Source of the DNA: Nonomuraea soli
GTDB lineage: Bacteria; Actinomycetota; Actinomycetes; Streptosporangiales; Streptosporangiaceae
Assembly (NCBI RefSeq): GCF_013761175.1
Contig: NZ_JACDUR010000005.1
Location: forward strand, 96,970-160,969
Direction: 5' to 3'
DNA length: 64,000 nt
Below the pieces are notes generated by a model. The model had not been told where the DNA came from. It was given only the letters and a program-made list of their open reading frames with translations, and made no database searches. The position numbers were made by a program, and so were the translations under genes. Below, piece by piece: positions 34,383-44,553 of the stretch. Each line of letters opens with the position of its first letter. Position 1 is the stretch's first letter.

Positions 34383-37300
34383 GTGGGTGCTGAACACAGA
34401 GCGCGTGCCCGGCGTCGCTGGGGCACGCTGGGGGCGCTGAGCGTGCTGCTGGTGGCGATGATTCCGGCGCTGGCCACGCAGTCCGCCGCCGCGGCCCCGA
34501 ACCGCTCGCTGACCTTCTCCATCGACTATCTCCGGCAGATCGAGGATCCGGACAGCGGTGGCGTGGGCGACGGGGACTACTTCCCCAGGGTCAAGATCGG
34601 AGACGGGCCGCTGGAGCAGGGGCCGCGGATCCAGGACGACGAGTTCGAGCCGAAAGGGCTGCCGGAGGCCCCCAACGGCTGGGTCTTCACCAACAACAAC
34701 CTGCCCGGCGACAAGGACACCGTGGACATCTCGGTGGCGTTGTGGGACTACGACTCAGGGGGCAACTCCAACGAGGACCGGATGGACATCAGTCCCCGCG
34801 ACCAGGACGTCGTCCTGGATCTGACCTACGACTTCCGCACCGGCGCCCTGACCGGCGACGGCTTCGTCTTCGGCACACCCTGCACGCACTCCAACGGCCA
34901 GCCCAAGGGCCAGAGCTGCGTCCAGGGCGACGGCGACCACGGCTTCCCCCGCAACAACGACGGCAGGATCACCCGGCTGGGCATCAGCATCGTCAACGAC
35001 ACCGACGGTGACGGCATCCCTGACGCCGTCGAGCTGAACGGCGTCCGCGACAGGTCGGGCGCGATGATCGCCGACCTGCCCGCGCTGGGCGCCGACCCGT
35101 GCCGCAAGACGATCGTGCTGCAGACCGACTTCATGGTCGACGCCGCTCCCGCCACCGCGCACTCGCACCAGCCCAAGGCCGGGGCGATCACGCTGGTGCG
35201 CGACGTCTTCAACGCGGCCCCGGTCAAGGTGGCCGATCCGTGTCCGTATCCGGGGCCCAGGAGCGACGGCATCGACTTCGTGCACATCCCGGGTGCGCAG
35301 CTGGCCGAGCAGGCGTTCATGGGGATGGCCAACAACAACGACTTCCGCAACGCGCGCACCGCGAACCTGCGCGCGGAGCTGGCCCCCTACGCGCACTACA
35401 CGATCTTCGCGCACGACCTCGTGACCACCAACGGCGCCGGGAGCGTCAACAGTCCTGGCACCTCCGGCCAGTGCTGCGAACCCACCAGGGACAACAACAA
35501 GGACTTCATCGTCACCCTCGGCTCCTGGCGCACCATGTGCGTCGTGGACTTCGGCACCGACTACGCCGGCGACGGCATGCTCCAGAGCACACGCTCGGGC
35601 GACGACGTGATCCCCGCCGGCACCACCCAGATCCACGTCGGCAACAACGGGGTCTGCGACTCGACCAGCGGGCACGCGACCGACCGCCAGGTGCTCACGG
35701 TCGGCACGGGGGCGGCGGACGCCAGGGTCGGCACCGAGGTCGACCAGGCGGGCACGATCCTGCACGAGCTCGGCCACGCGCTGGGCCTGCGGCATGGCGG
35801 GGACAACAACGACCAGTACAAGCCCAACTACCTCAGCGTCATGAACTACTTCTTCCAGACGGGCATCCCCAACAGCCCGCCGCCGCTGCTGGTCAACCAG
35901 CTGCGCGACTGGCAGAAGGGCGCGGTGCGGCTGGGCTTCTCGACCGGCGGGCTGCCGCAGCTGGTCGAGGGGTCGCTGCTGGAGAACAACGGCATCTCCG
36001 GCGGCGCCGACTTCACCTTCTGGTGGACCGTACTCAACCCCGCCACCGGGTTCAGGCCGCTGCGCTCGGACATCGGCAACGGGCCGCTCAACTGGAACGA
36101 CACCACCAATCCCACGACCGGGGCGCCCCTCTTCGAGACCAACGCCGTGCCGCTGGACATCAACGCGGAGAACGGCCTGACCACCCTGTCCGACCACAAC
36201 GACTGGCCGGCGATCAAGTACCGGGCGATCCAGTCGCCGGACGTCAGGGGCCCGGCCTGCAGCGGATACCCGGCGGGCGCGCCGACCTGCACGGGATCCG
36301 GCGAAGAGCTCGCCTTCTCGACCGTCGTCAACCAGGAGATGTCGTTCTTCAACCTCTACGACCCCGACGTCAAGGTCGGCAAGACCGTGGACAAGGCCGA
36401 CGCGGAGCCCGGTGACACGCTCACCTACCAGGTGAAGCTGGACAACATCGGGACCGGGCCGGCCGCCTCCATCGTGGTGACCGACGATCCGCCCACCGGG
36501 GCCGACCAGACGCGTGCCCTGCCGTACCTCGGCGTGGGCAACAGCGCCACCGAGACGTTCACCTACGAGATCCCGTGCGACACCGCGGACGCGGCCGTGC
36601 TGACCAACAAGGCGACGGTGACGGCCAAGGACACGGCCGGCGGGGCCGAGGCCAACACCGGGGACAACAGCGCTCAGGCCTCGACCACGATCCACGCGCC
36701 CCGCCTCACGCTGGACAAGACCGCGCCCGCCACGGTCAACGCCGGCGAGGCGATGACGATCGGCCTCAAGGTCGCCAACGTCGGCAGCGCGAACGCCACG
36801 GGCGTCGTGCTCACCGACACGCTGCCCGCCGAGGTGTACTACAGCAAGGCTCTCGACCAGGGCGCGGGGCCCAAGCCTGACACCGTCACCCGCAACGCGG
36901 ACGGGACCACGACGCTGACGTGGACGCTGGGCAGCCTCGCCGCGGCTCAGGATCTGTCGGTGCACTTCACGGCCAGGCCCAGCCTGCTGTTCACGGCCGG
37001 CGCCGAGCTGCCCGACACCGCCACCGTGACGTACGGCAACGCCAAGGGCTGCACCTACGACCCGGTGACGGACTCGGCCGCGACCGGCGTCACCGAGGTC
37101 ACGCCGTCGCGCGCCCCCCGCTCCCACGGCTACTGGAAGACGCACCCGGAGGAGCGCACCTGGGAGCTGCTGGCCCGCGTGCAGGCCACGGACCAGCGGT
37201 TCGACTCGTCGGGTGACGGCGAGCTGAGCAACGCGGAGGCGGGCGCCGTCCTGTCGGCGAACGGCCCGCAACCGGCGCCGGCGAGGTTCCAGCTGGCGGC

Positions 37301-37514
37301 GACGCTGCTCGACCTGGGCGCCAGGCACATCAACGCCTCCACGCGGATCGACTCGGCGCTGTCCCGCCGGCTCGGCACGGGCACGGTGGGCGCGGCGGTC
37401 AGGTACGCGTTCGCGACGCTCGCGCTGCCGGTGAGCAGTGCGACGGCGCAGCGCTACTCCGACGCCACCGCCCTGCTGGACGAGATCGTCAACAACAGGA
37501 GCGAGGTCTACTGA
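34383..37514 (+). CDS. Large secreted zinc metalloprotease-like protein with DUF11 repeats
   Basis: 1043 residues, GTG start with GAGGAGGA upstream. A signal peptide ends near residue 38. A calcium-binding type segment NDTDGDGIPDAVE lies in the first third. The zinc site HELGHALGLRH (461-471) and a Met-turn SVMNY further on define a metzincin-like peptidase. Two DUF11-type beta domains follow (KVGKTVDKADAEPGDTLTY and LTLDKTAPATVNAGEAMTI). The last 130 residues hold SHGYWKTHPEE and an EF-hand/dockerin-like loop DSSGDGELSNAEAG. No anchor or sorting signal is seen, so it is probably released or wall-associated. Substrate unknown. Confidence 0.8.
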   Translation: MGAEHRARARRRWGTLGALSVLLVAMIPALATQSAAAAPNRSLTFSIDYLRQIEDPDSGGVGDGDYFPRVKIGDGPLEQGPRIQDDEFEPKGLPEAPNGWVFTNNNLPGDKDTVDISVALWDYDSGGNSNEDRMDISPRDQDVVLDLTYDFRTGALTGDGFVFGTPCTHSNGQPKGQSCVQGDGDHGFPRNNDGRITRLGISIVNDTDGDGIPDAVELNGVRDRSGAMIADLPALGADPCRKTIVLQTDFMVDAAPATAHSHQPKAGAITLVRDVFNAAPVKVADPCPYPGPRSDGIDFVHIPGAQLAEQAFMGMANNNDFRNARTANLRAELAPYAHYTIFAHDLVTTNGAGSVNSPGTSGQCCEPTRDNNKDFIVTLGSWRTMCVVDFGTDYAGDGMLQSTRSGDDVIPAGTTQIHVGNNGVCDSTSGHATDRQVLTVGTGAADARVGTEVDQAGTILHELGHALGLRHGGDNNDQYKPNYLSVMNYFFQTGIPNSPPPLLVNQLRDWQKGAVRLGFSTGGLPQLVEGSLLENNGISGGADFTFWWTVLNPATGFRPLRSDIGNGPLNWNDTTNPTTGAPLFETNAVPLDINAENGLTTLSDHNDWPAIKYRAIQSPDVRGPACSGYPAGAPTCTGSGEELAFSTVVNQEMSFFNLYDPDVKVGKTVDKADAEPGDTLTYQVKLDNIGTGPAASIVVTDDPPTGADQTRALPYLGVGNSATETFTYEIPCDTADAAVLTNKATVTAKDTAGGAEANTGDNSAQASTTIHAPRLTLDKTAPATVNAGEAMTIGLKVANVGSANATGVVLTDTLPAEVYYSKALDQGAGPKPDTVTRNADGTTTLTWTLGSLAAAQDLSVHFTARPSLLFTAGAELPDTATVTYGNAKGCTYDPVTDSAATGVTEVTPSRAPRSHGYWKTHPEERTWELLARVQATDQRFDSSGDGELSNAEAGAVLSANGPQPAPARFQLAATLLDLGARHINASTRIDSALSRRLGTGTVGAAVRYAFATLALPVSSATAQRYSDATALLDEIVNNRSEVY

Positions 37515-37894
37515 CGCCGCCGGGCGTCGACCTCGATCTCGATCCTCATCCGCGGGTCCGCGAGCCCGCAGACGAGCATGGTGGCCGCTGGCCGGACCTC
37601 GCCGAAACACCGGCGCAGGACCGGCCAGCACGGCTCGAAGTCGGCCCGGTCGGGCAGCAGGTAGCGAACCCGCACCACGTCGGCGAAGGTGCACTTCGCC
37701 TCGGCCAGTGCGGCCTCGATGTTGCGCAGGCACTGCTCGGCCTGCTCCACCACGTCGTCGGAGATCGTCATGGTGGAGTAGTCGAACCCGGTGGTCCCCG
37801 ACACGTACACCTGGTCGCCGTCCACCACGGCACGGGCGTAGCCGATCTGCTCCTCGAAGGTGGAGCCGCTGAGGATCGAACGTCGCTCTGTCAT
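37508..37894 (-). CDS. RidA (YjgF/YER057c/UK114) family protein
   Basis: 128 residues, typical length for a trimeric Rid protein, with VYVSGTTGFDY and the closing MRIEIEVDA. The arginine that binds the imine carboxylate in true RidA deaminases (within the PAR motif before that strand) is replaced; the text here is RPAATMLVCGLADP. It is thus more likely a non-deaminase Rid subgroup member acting on another small substrate. Its stop overlaps that of the convergent metalloprotease. Confidence 0.83.
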   Translation of the reverse strand: MTERRSILSGSTFEEQIGYARAVVDGDQVYVSGTTGFDYSTMTISDDVVEQAEQCLRNIEAALAEAKCTFADVVRVRYLLPDRADFEPCWPVLRRCFGEVRPAATMLVCGLADPRMRIEIEVDARRRQ

Positions 37895-37963
37895 GCGCGG
37901 AACCCTAGCTGGCGGCCCGCGACCCGTGGAGGGAGGGGACGATTGCCACTAAGCTGGCCGACC

Positions 37964-39562
37964 GTGAACCAGATCGGACGCTATCGCCTGCTGCAGGTCC
38001 TGGGCAGGGGCGGCATGGGCACCGTCTACATGGCGGAGGACCCCCAGGGCACGCGCGTCGCGGTCAAGGTGATCAATCCCGAGTTCTCCCAGCACGAGCA
38101 GTTCCGCATGCGCTTCCGGCGCGAGGCGGAGGCCGCGCAGAGGGTGCGGCGGTTCTCGACGGCGGCCGTGCTCGACGCCGACCTCGCGGGCGACCAGCTC
38201 TACGTGGTCACCGAATACGTGCCGGGCCCCAACCTGGAAGAGGCCGTACGGCAGAGCGGGCCGCTCAAGGGCTCCAACCTCGACGCCCTGGCCGTGAGCG
38301 TGGCCACCGCGCTGACGGCGATCCACGGCGCCGGGGTCGTGCACCGCGATCTCAAGCCGTCGAACGTGCTGCTCTCCCCCATCGGCCCCCGGGTGATCGA
38401 CTTCGGCATCGCCCGCGCGCTCGACATGCTCGGCGGCGTCACGGGCACCGGCGAGCTGATCGGCACCCCGCGTTACATGGCTCCCGAGGTGCTGCGCGGC
38501 GAGCCGGTCTCGCCCGCGTGCGACGTCTTCTCGTGGGGCTGCCTGATGACCTACGCGGCCACCGGGCGGGCGCCGTTCGGGGGCGAGGCGCTTCCGGCGA
38601 TCGTCTACCAGGTGCTCAACACCGAGCCCGACCTGTCGGGGGTGGAACCCGGACTGCGGGAGCTGGTCCAGGCGGCGCTGGTCAAGGACCCGCAGCGCCG
38701 CCCGACCGCGCAGCAGCTGCTCGACCATCTCGTCGGGCGCCAGTCGCAGCAGACCGCCCAGGTGAACTGGCAGCAGTCGCACACCACCCCGTACACACAG
38801 TCCCAGGCCGGGAAGTCCGGCCGCAAGGGGATGCTGATCGGCGCCGCCGCGGCGATCGCGGTGCTGGCGGGCGGCGCGGTGACGGCGTGGGCGCTACTGA
38901 CCTCGAGCGCGCCGCCCAACCTGCCGCGCGTCTACGGCGACGACTTCACCAACGCCTCGGGCGACTGGCGCGGCACCTACAACGCCGACAGCGACAACAG
39001 CTACGGCTACACCAACGACGGCGCCTACGGCCTCGATGCCGCACAGTACAGCGAGGAGGAGTTCGCCCAGGCGCCGATCCCCTTCCTCGTCGGCGAGCCC
39101 ACCGCGACGCCGATGCCGACCGACTCGCCGACCGCGCGGGTGCCCGACTCGGTGGTGGTCGGGGTCGACGCGACCGTCAAGAGTGTGGTGGGCAACGGCG
39201 AGTACGGCCTGTGGTGCCGGGGCGACGGCGACGGCACCTACTACGAGTTCGCCGTGAGCACCGCGGGCGAGGCCCGCATCCGCAAGGTCGTCAACCAGGC
39301 GGGCAGCAACCTGGAGAGCCCCGTCAAGGTGGAGGGCTTCAAGCCGCGCGAGAAGAACCGCCTGGAGGCCTCCTGCGAGCAGGCGGGCGGCTCGGTGCGG
39401 CTGACGTTGTGGATCAACGGCAAGGAGGTCCAGCGCGTCGAGGACTCCGCCGGGCTGGCGCCGGGCCACGTGGGCATGGTCTCCCGGGTCCAGAAGGGCA
39501 GCGAGTCGGTGCTGAAGGTCGTCTACGACAACTTCGAGCTGCGCGGCTCCACGGCTAAATGA
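37964..39562 (+). CDS. Receptor-type Ser/Thr protein kinase
   Basis: About 532 residues. The kinase domain has a Gly-rich loop GRGGMGTVY, catalytic lysine in VAVKV, HRDLKPSNV (D129) and DFGIARA (D146). A linker rich in Gln/Thr precedes one membrane span (about 290-312). The external part looks like a LamG/concanavalin-like beta-sandwich (YGDDFTNASGDWRGTYN to KVVYDNFELRG), unlike PASTA repeats, so it is not PknB itself. The GTG follows TAAGCT by 8 nt with no ribosome-binding site, pointing to a leaderless start; a TTG at 37943 with GGAGGGAGGGG upstream is the alternative. Confidence 0.87.
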   Translation: MNQIGRYRLLQVLGRGGMGTVYMAEDPQGTRVAVKVINPEFSQHEQFRMRFRREAEAAQRVRRFSTAAVLDADLAGDQLYVVTEYVPGPNLEEAVRQSGPLKGSNLDALAVSVATALTAIHGAGVVHRDLKPSNVLLSPIGPRVIDFGIARALDMLGGVTGTGELIGTPRYMAPEVLRGEPVSPACDVFSWGCLMTYAATGRAPFGGEALPAIVYQVLNTEPDLSGVEPGLRELVQAALVKDPQRRPTAQQLLDHLVGRQSQQTAQVNWQQSHTTPYTQSQAGKSGRKGMLIGAAAAIAVLAGGAVTAWALLTSSAPPNLPRVYGDDFTNASGDWRGTYNADSDNSYGYTNDGAYGLDAAQYSEEEFAQAPIPFLVGEPTATPMPTDSPTARVPDSVVVGVDATVKSVVGNGEYGLWCRGDGDGTYYEFAVSTAGEARIRKVVNQAGSNLESPVKVEGFKPREKNRLEASCEQAGGSVRLTLWINGKEVQRVEDSAGLAPGHVGMVSRVQKGSESVLKVVYDNFELRGSTAK

Positions 39563-40133
39563 CCCCCGCGCGGGCGGCGGCCAGCGCGGCGTCCGCCGAC
39601 CGGATCGCGTCGCCGGGCGTGACCGGCTCGTGGGTGACGAAGAGCCGGTAGTAGATCGGCGCCACCGCCACCCTGATCACCTCCTCGGCGTCGACGGAGG
39701 CGGGCAGTTCCCCGCGCTCGACCGCCTGCCGTACGACCCCGGCCGACTGGTCGTGGCGGGCGGCGAAGAAGCGGTGCAGCGCCTGGGCGGCGGCGGGGTC
39801 CTGCATGGCGGCGGCCACGAAGGCCGACGAGACCGGGCCCATCGCGGGATCGGCGAACCCCGACTGCACGAGCAGGGCGATGCCGCGCAGGTCCTCCTGG
39901 ACCGAGCCGGTGTCGGGCACCGGCCACGGCTCCTCCTCGGCCAGTGCCAGCGCGTCGGCGACCAGGCCCTCGGCGTTGCCCCAGCGCCGGTAGACGGTGG
40001 TCTTGTGCACGCCTGAGCGCAGGGCGACGTTCTCCACGGTCAGCGCCTGGAAGCCGTGCTCGGCGAGTTCGGCCAGCGTCGCCTGCCGTACGGCGTCGCG
40101 TACGCGGGCGCTGCGCCCTCCTGGACGTTGCAA
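39555..40133 (-). CDS. TetR-family repressor of the streptogramin-resistance module
   Basis: 192 residues. The HTH reads LTVENVALRSGVHKTTVYRRWGNAEGLVADAL, the C-terminal half is a TetR_C-type ligand-binding domain. It must begin at TTG 40133, because a TAG lies two codons upstream and CTGGAG sits at good spacing. The TTG itself is inside the first operator copy. Divergent from an ABC-F protein and a streptogramin lyase, it should repress them until a drug or its metabolite binds. The 3' end overlaps the convergent kinase by 8 nt. Confidence 0.88.
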   Translation of the reverse strand: MQRPGGRSARVRDAVRQATLAELAEHGFQALTVENVALRSGVHKTTVYRRWGNAEGLVADALALAEEEPWPVPDTGSVQEDLRGIALLVQSGFADPAMGPVSSAFVAAAMQDPAAAQALHRFFAARHDQSAGVVRQAVERGELPASVDAEEVIRVAVAPIYYRLFVTHEPVTPGDAIRSADAALAAARAGVI

Positions 40134-40191
40134 AAGCTACTCCAGTTGCATTAGGTGAAGTACTGAGCTACGTTAAAGCTACACAAGTTGC
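40133..40191. promoter_or_regulatory. ABC-F promoter with duplicated TetR operator
   Basis: Two copies of AAAGCTACnnnAGTTGC lie at 40133-40149 and 40175-40191, exactly 42 bp (four helical turns) apart. Each is also an imperfect inverted repeat (GCTAC/GTTGC). Between them is a good promoter for the ABC-F gene: TTGCAT (40146-40151), 17-bp spacer, TACGTT (40169-40174). Copy 1 covers the -35 box and the tetR start, and copy 2 covers the expected transcription start. The arrangement suits a repressor that closes both divergent promoters. Confidence 0.78.
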
Positions 40192-40205
40192 GATTGGAGT
40201 TCCAC

Positions 40206-41626
<1,421 letters not shown>

Positions 41627-41627
<1 letters not shown>

Positions 41628-42406
41628 TGCGGGTCGACGGTTCTCCTTACGGTGTGGCCCACGGGCCCGGCGGGGCGTTGTGGTTCACGATGGCGAAGGA
41701 AGGCAGGGTCGGGCGCCTGACCGACGGCGTGATCGACACGTTCGAGGTCGGTGGGCAGCCCACGGTGATCGTCGCCGGTCCCGACGGGGCCATGTGGTTC
41801 GCCGACTTCACGGGCGACCGCATCGGCAGGATCGTCCACGACGAGGTGAGCTTCTTCGAGGCCGGCTCGCCGTACGGGATCTGCTTCGCCCCCGACGGCG
41901 GGTTGTGGTTCACCCAGGTGCAGGCCGACAGGGTCTCCCGTCTCGGCGGCGAGTCCTACGAGGTCGAGGGCATGCCCTCGGCGATCGCCGCGGGTTCAGG
42001 CGGCGCCCTGTGGGTGACGCTCAACCAGGGCAACGCGATCGCCAGGATCGCCTCCGGGCAGGTCACGCGCTTCCCGCTGCCCACCGAGGGCGGCATGCCG
42101 GTGGGCATCACGGCCGGCCCCGACGGCGCGATGTGGTTCGTCGAGATCGGCGCCGGCCAGATCGGCAGGATCGCCGCGGACGGCACGATCACCGAGTTCC
42201 CGCTGCCCGACCGGGGCGCCAGGCCGCACGCCATCGTGACGGGCCGCGACGGGGCGTTGTGGTTCACCGAGTGGGGCGTGCACCGGCTGGGGCGCATCAC
42301 GCCTGACGGCGAGATCACCGAGTACGACCTGCCGGGCACCGAGCCCCACGGCCTCACGGACGATCTGTGGGTCGCCCTCGAGTCCGGGGTTCTGCACCGG
42401 GTTTAA
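41627..42406 (+). CDS. vgb: Virginiamycin B lyase (streptogramin lyase)
   Basis: 259 residues forming a beta-propeller of repeated blades, each with a form of GPDGAMWF (GPGGALWF, GPDGAMWFAD, GPDGAMWFVE, GRDGALWFTE). Vgb enzymes linearise type B streptogramins by breaking the ester bond without water. Candidate active-site residues are H201 and the E239-P-H241 motif, which match the His and Glu-x-His pattern of the staphylococcal enzyme. The ATG shares one base with the ABC-F stop (TGATG). Other 6- and 7-bladed propellers exist, but full length, the motif and the ABC-F partner favour genuine Vgb. Confidence 0.85.
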
Positions 42407-42413
42407 TCGCTTC

Positions 42414-43361
42414 ATGCGAGCGATAGTCATCTCCGCCCAGGGCGGTCCCGAGGTCCTTGAATACGCCGAACACCCCGACCCCACGCCGGGGCCCGGGCAG
42501 GTGGTGGTCGACGTCGCCGCCAGCGGCGTCAACTTCATCGACATCTACCACCGCTCGGGCGTCTACCCGGTGCAGGTGCCCAGCCCGATCGGCTCGGAGG
42601 GCGCGGGCACCGTCTCGGCGGTCGGCGAAGGCGTCACCGGCGTCTCCGTCGGCGACACCGTCGGCTGGGTCAACATCCTGGGCAGCTACGCGGAGAAGGC
42701 CGTCGTCGCCGCCGACCGGCTGGTGCCGGTGCCCGACGGCCTGGCGCCCGACCTGGCCGCCGCCGCGCTGCTCCAGGGCATGACCGCGCACTTCCTGGTC
42801 CGCTCGGCTCACGAGGTCAAGGCGGGCGAACAGGTTCTCGTGCACGCGGGCGCGGGCGGAATGGGCCAGCTGCTCATCCAGCTGTCCAAGCTGCACGGCG
42901 CGACCGTGCACACGACCGTCTCCAGCGAGGCCAAGGCCGAGCTGGCCCGCGCGGCGGGCGCCGACGAGGTGCACACCTACGACTCCTTCGCCGACACCCT
43001 GCGCGACAGCATGGACGTCGTCTACGACGGCGTCGGCGCCTCCACCTTCGACGGCAGCCTGGTCGCCGTCCGGCCGCGCGGCCTCATGGTCCTGTACGGC
43101 GGAGCCAGCGGCCCCGTGCCGCCCCTGGACCCGCAGCAGCTCAACCGCCAGGGCTCGATCTTCCTGACCCGCCCCTCCCTCGTGCACTACATCGCCGATC
43201 GCGAGGAACTGCTGTGGCGGGCACGCGAGGTCTTCGACTGGGTCGCCAAGGGCGAGCTGAAGATCAACGTCTCCGAGCGCTACCCGCTGTCCGAGGCGTC
43301 CAGGGCGCACGAGGACCTGGCCGCCCGCCGAACCACCGGCAAGCTGCTGCTCATCCCCTAG
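42414..43361 (+). CDS. NADPH:quinone oxidoreductase (zinc-free MDR family)
   Basis: 315 residues. MRAIVISAQGGPEVLEY, GVNFIDIYHRSGVYPVQVPSPIGSEGAGTV and the nucleotide loop VHAGAGGMGQLLIQL are typical of QorA. No structural zinc cysteines are present. It reduces quinones with NADPH. Seven bases after vgb, so it may be co-transcribed with the resistance genes, though a functional link is not evident. Confidence 0.9.
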   Translation: MRAIVISAQGGPEVLEYAEHPDPTPGPGQVVVDVAASGVNFIDIYHRSGVYPVQVPSPIGSEGAGTVSAVGEGVTGVSVGDTVGWVNILGSYAEKAVVAADRLVPVPDGLAPDLAAAALLQGMTAHFLVRSAHEVKAGEQVLVHAGAGGMGQLLIQLSKLHGATVHTTVSSEAKAELARAAGADEVHTYDSFADTLRDSMDVVYDGVGASTFDGSLVAVRPRGLMVLYGGASGPVPPLDPQQLNRQGSIFLTRPSLVHYIADREELLWRAREVFDWVAKGELKINVSERYPLSEASRAHEDLAARRTTGKLLLIP

Positions 43362-43527
43362 ACGGCCGCCCGAGCATCCGGGCCCCGGCCGCGCAGGCCA
43401 GGGCCCGGCTCCGGAAGTGCGGCACGCCGTTCGGCACGTGGGAGATGCGCCGCACTCCCGAGTGGCTGGTCGAGCAGCCCAGCGCTCCCCTGCCGGGCGT
43501 GCTGGCCGCGGCCGCGGCCGATGTGGC

Positions 43528-43722
43528 TCACCAGTCTTGGTCGAGGCCTGACATGCGGCGGAGGTATTCGTCCTCGTCGATCTCACCGGCGGCGTAGCGG
43601 CGCTTGAGGATCTCGCGCGGGTCTTCCTGCTTGGGGGCGCGGCGCTGAGCGGCCAGCATGATGCCGATCACCACCACGGCGATCACCGCGATGACGAACA
43701 GCACCACCAGCAGTCTGCCCAT
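43528..43722 (-). CDS. Small SHOCT-domain membrane protein
   Basis: 64 residues. One membrane span (LLVVLFVIAVIAVVVIGIML) is followed by a SHOCT motif DPREILKRRYAAGEIDEDEYLRRM. SHOCT segments are short helical oligomerisation motifs. The start has TATCAT six bases upstream (43734-43729 on the minus strand) and no ribosome-binding site, so a leaderless mRNA is likely. The 166 bp between it and the quinone reductase hold no recognisable gene. Confidence 0.82.
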   Translation of the reverse strand: MGRLLVVLFVIAVIAVVVIGIMLAAQRRAPKQEDPREILKRRYAAGEIDEDEYLRRMSGLDQDW

Positions 43723-43739
43723 ACCCCGATGATAGACGG

Positions 43740-44549
43740 GTGGAGACGGCTTTCGTTCTCGGTGGCGGCGGCGTGCTGGGCGCGCACGAGGTCGGGATGT
43801 TGCGTGCGCTGGAGGAGGCGGGCATCCGGCCCGACCTGGTGCTGGGCACCTCGATCGGGGCGCTGAACGGCGCCCTGGTGGCCTGTGGCGGCGATGCGGT
43901 CAAGCAGCTGACCTCGTTGTGGTTGTCGGACGTGGTGCGCACCGCCTTCGCCGGAAATTTCCTGACACGGCTCTCGACCCTGGCCCGCACCGGCACCCAT
44001 CTGCATCCCATCGGCCCCCTGCGCTCCGTGCTCACCTCCGTGGTGCCCTTCCAGACCATCGAGGAGCTGCCCGTGCCCTTCCAGTGCGTGGCCGCCTCCG
44101 TCGAGAGGGCCAGGGCGCACTGGTTCACCTCGGGGCCCCTGGTCGACTCGGTGCTGGCCTCGTGCGCGGTGCCGGGGCTGCTGCCGCCGGTGCGCCTCGA
44201 CGGGCAGCACTTCTTCGACGGGGGGCTGGTGCACAGCATCCCGGTCGGCCGTGCCGTACAACTCGGGGCCCGGCGGATCTTCGTGCTGCACGTCGGGCGC
44301 GTCGAGCATCCGCTGCGGGCGCCGCGCCGCCCGTGGGAGGTCGGGCTGGTGGCGTTCGAGATCGCGCGGCGGCACCGGTTCGGGGAGGAGATGGAGTCGC
44401 TTCCCGACGATGTCGAGGTGCACGTCCTGCCGACCGGGTCGACGGCTCCGACCTCGCCCTTCCGCTACCGGGACCTGTCGAGGATCTCGGCGTGGATCGA
44501 TCAGGCCTACACGGCTTCTTCCCGATATCTCCGGACAAGCGCAGTATGA
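43740..44549 (+). CDS. Patatin-like phospholipase
   Basis: 269 residues. The oxyanion loop LGGGGVLGAHEVGML, the nucleophile elbow GTSIGALNG and the catalytic aspartate in FFDGGLVHSIPVG form the Ser/Asp dyad of patatins. The rest, including the final helices, is normal for the small bacterial RssA-like members. It is followed closely by an acyltransferase gene, suggesting lipid remodelling: the patatin releases acyl chains, the partner re-esterifies. Confidence 0.9.
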   Translation: METAFVLGGGGVLGAHEVGMLRALEEAGIRPDLVLGTSIGALNGALVACGGDAVKQLTSLWLSDVVRTAFAGNFLTRLSTLARTGTHLHPIGPLRSVLTSVVPFQTIEELPVPFQCVAASVERARAHWFTSGPLVDSVLASCAVPGLLPPVRLDGQHFFDGGLVHSIPVGRAVQLGARRIFVLHVGRVEHPLRAPRRPWEVGLVAFEIARRHRFGEEMESLPDDVEVHVLPTGSTAPTSPFRYRDLSRISAWIDQAYTASSRYLRTSAV

Positions 44550-44553
44550 AAGG

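Noticed and set aside
34755..37733. A 992-codon minus-strand frame opposite the metalloprotease
   Set aside because: Arg/Gly/Val-rich shadow of the plus-strand gene, which has signal peptide, zinc motif and ribosome-binding site.
43362..43527. Possible short plus-strand gene between the quinone reductase and the SHOCT protein
   Set aside because: The translation has no recognisable domain, start signal or ribosome-binding site; treated as intergenic.
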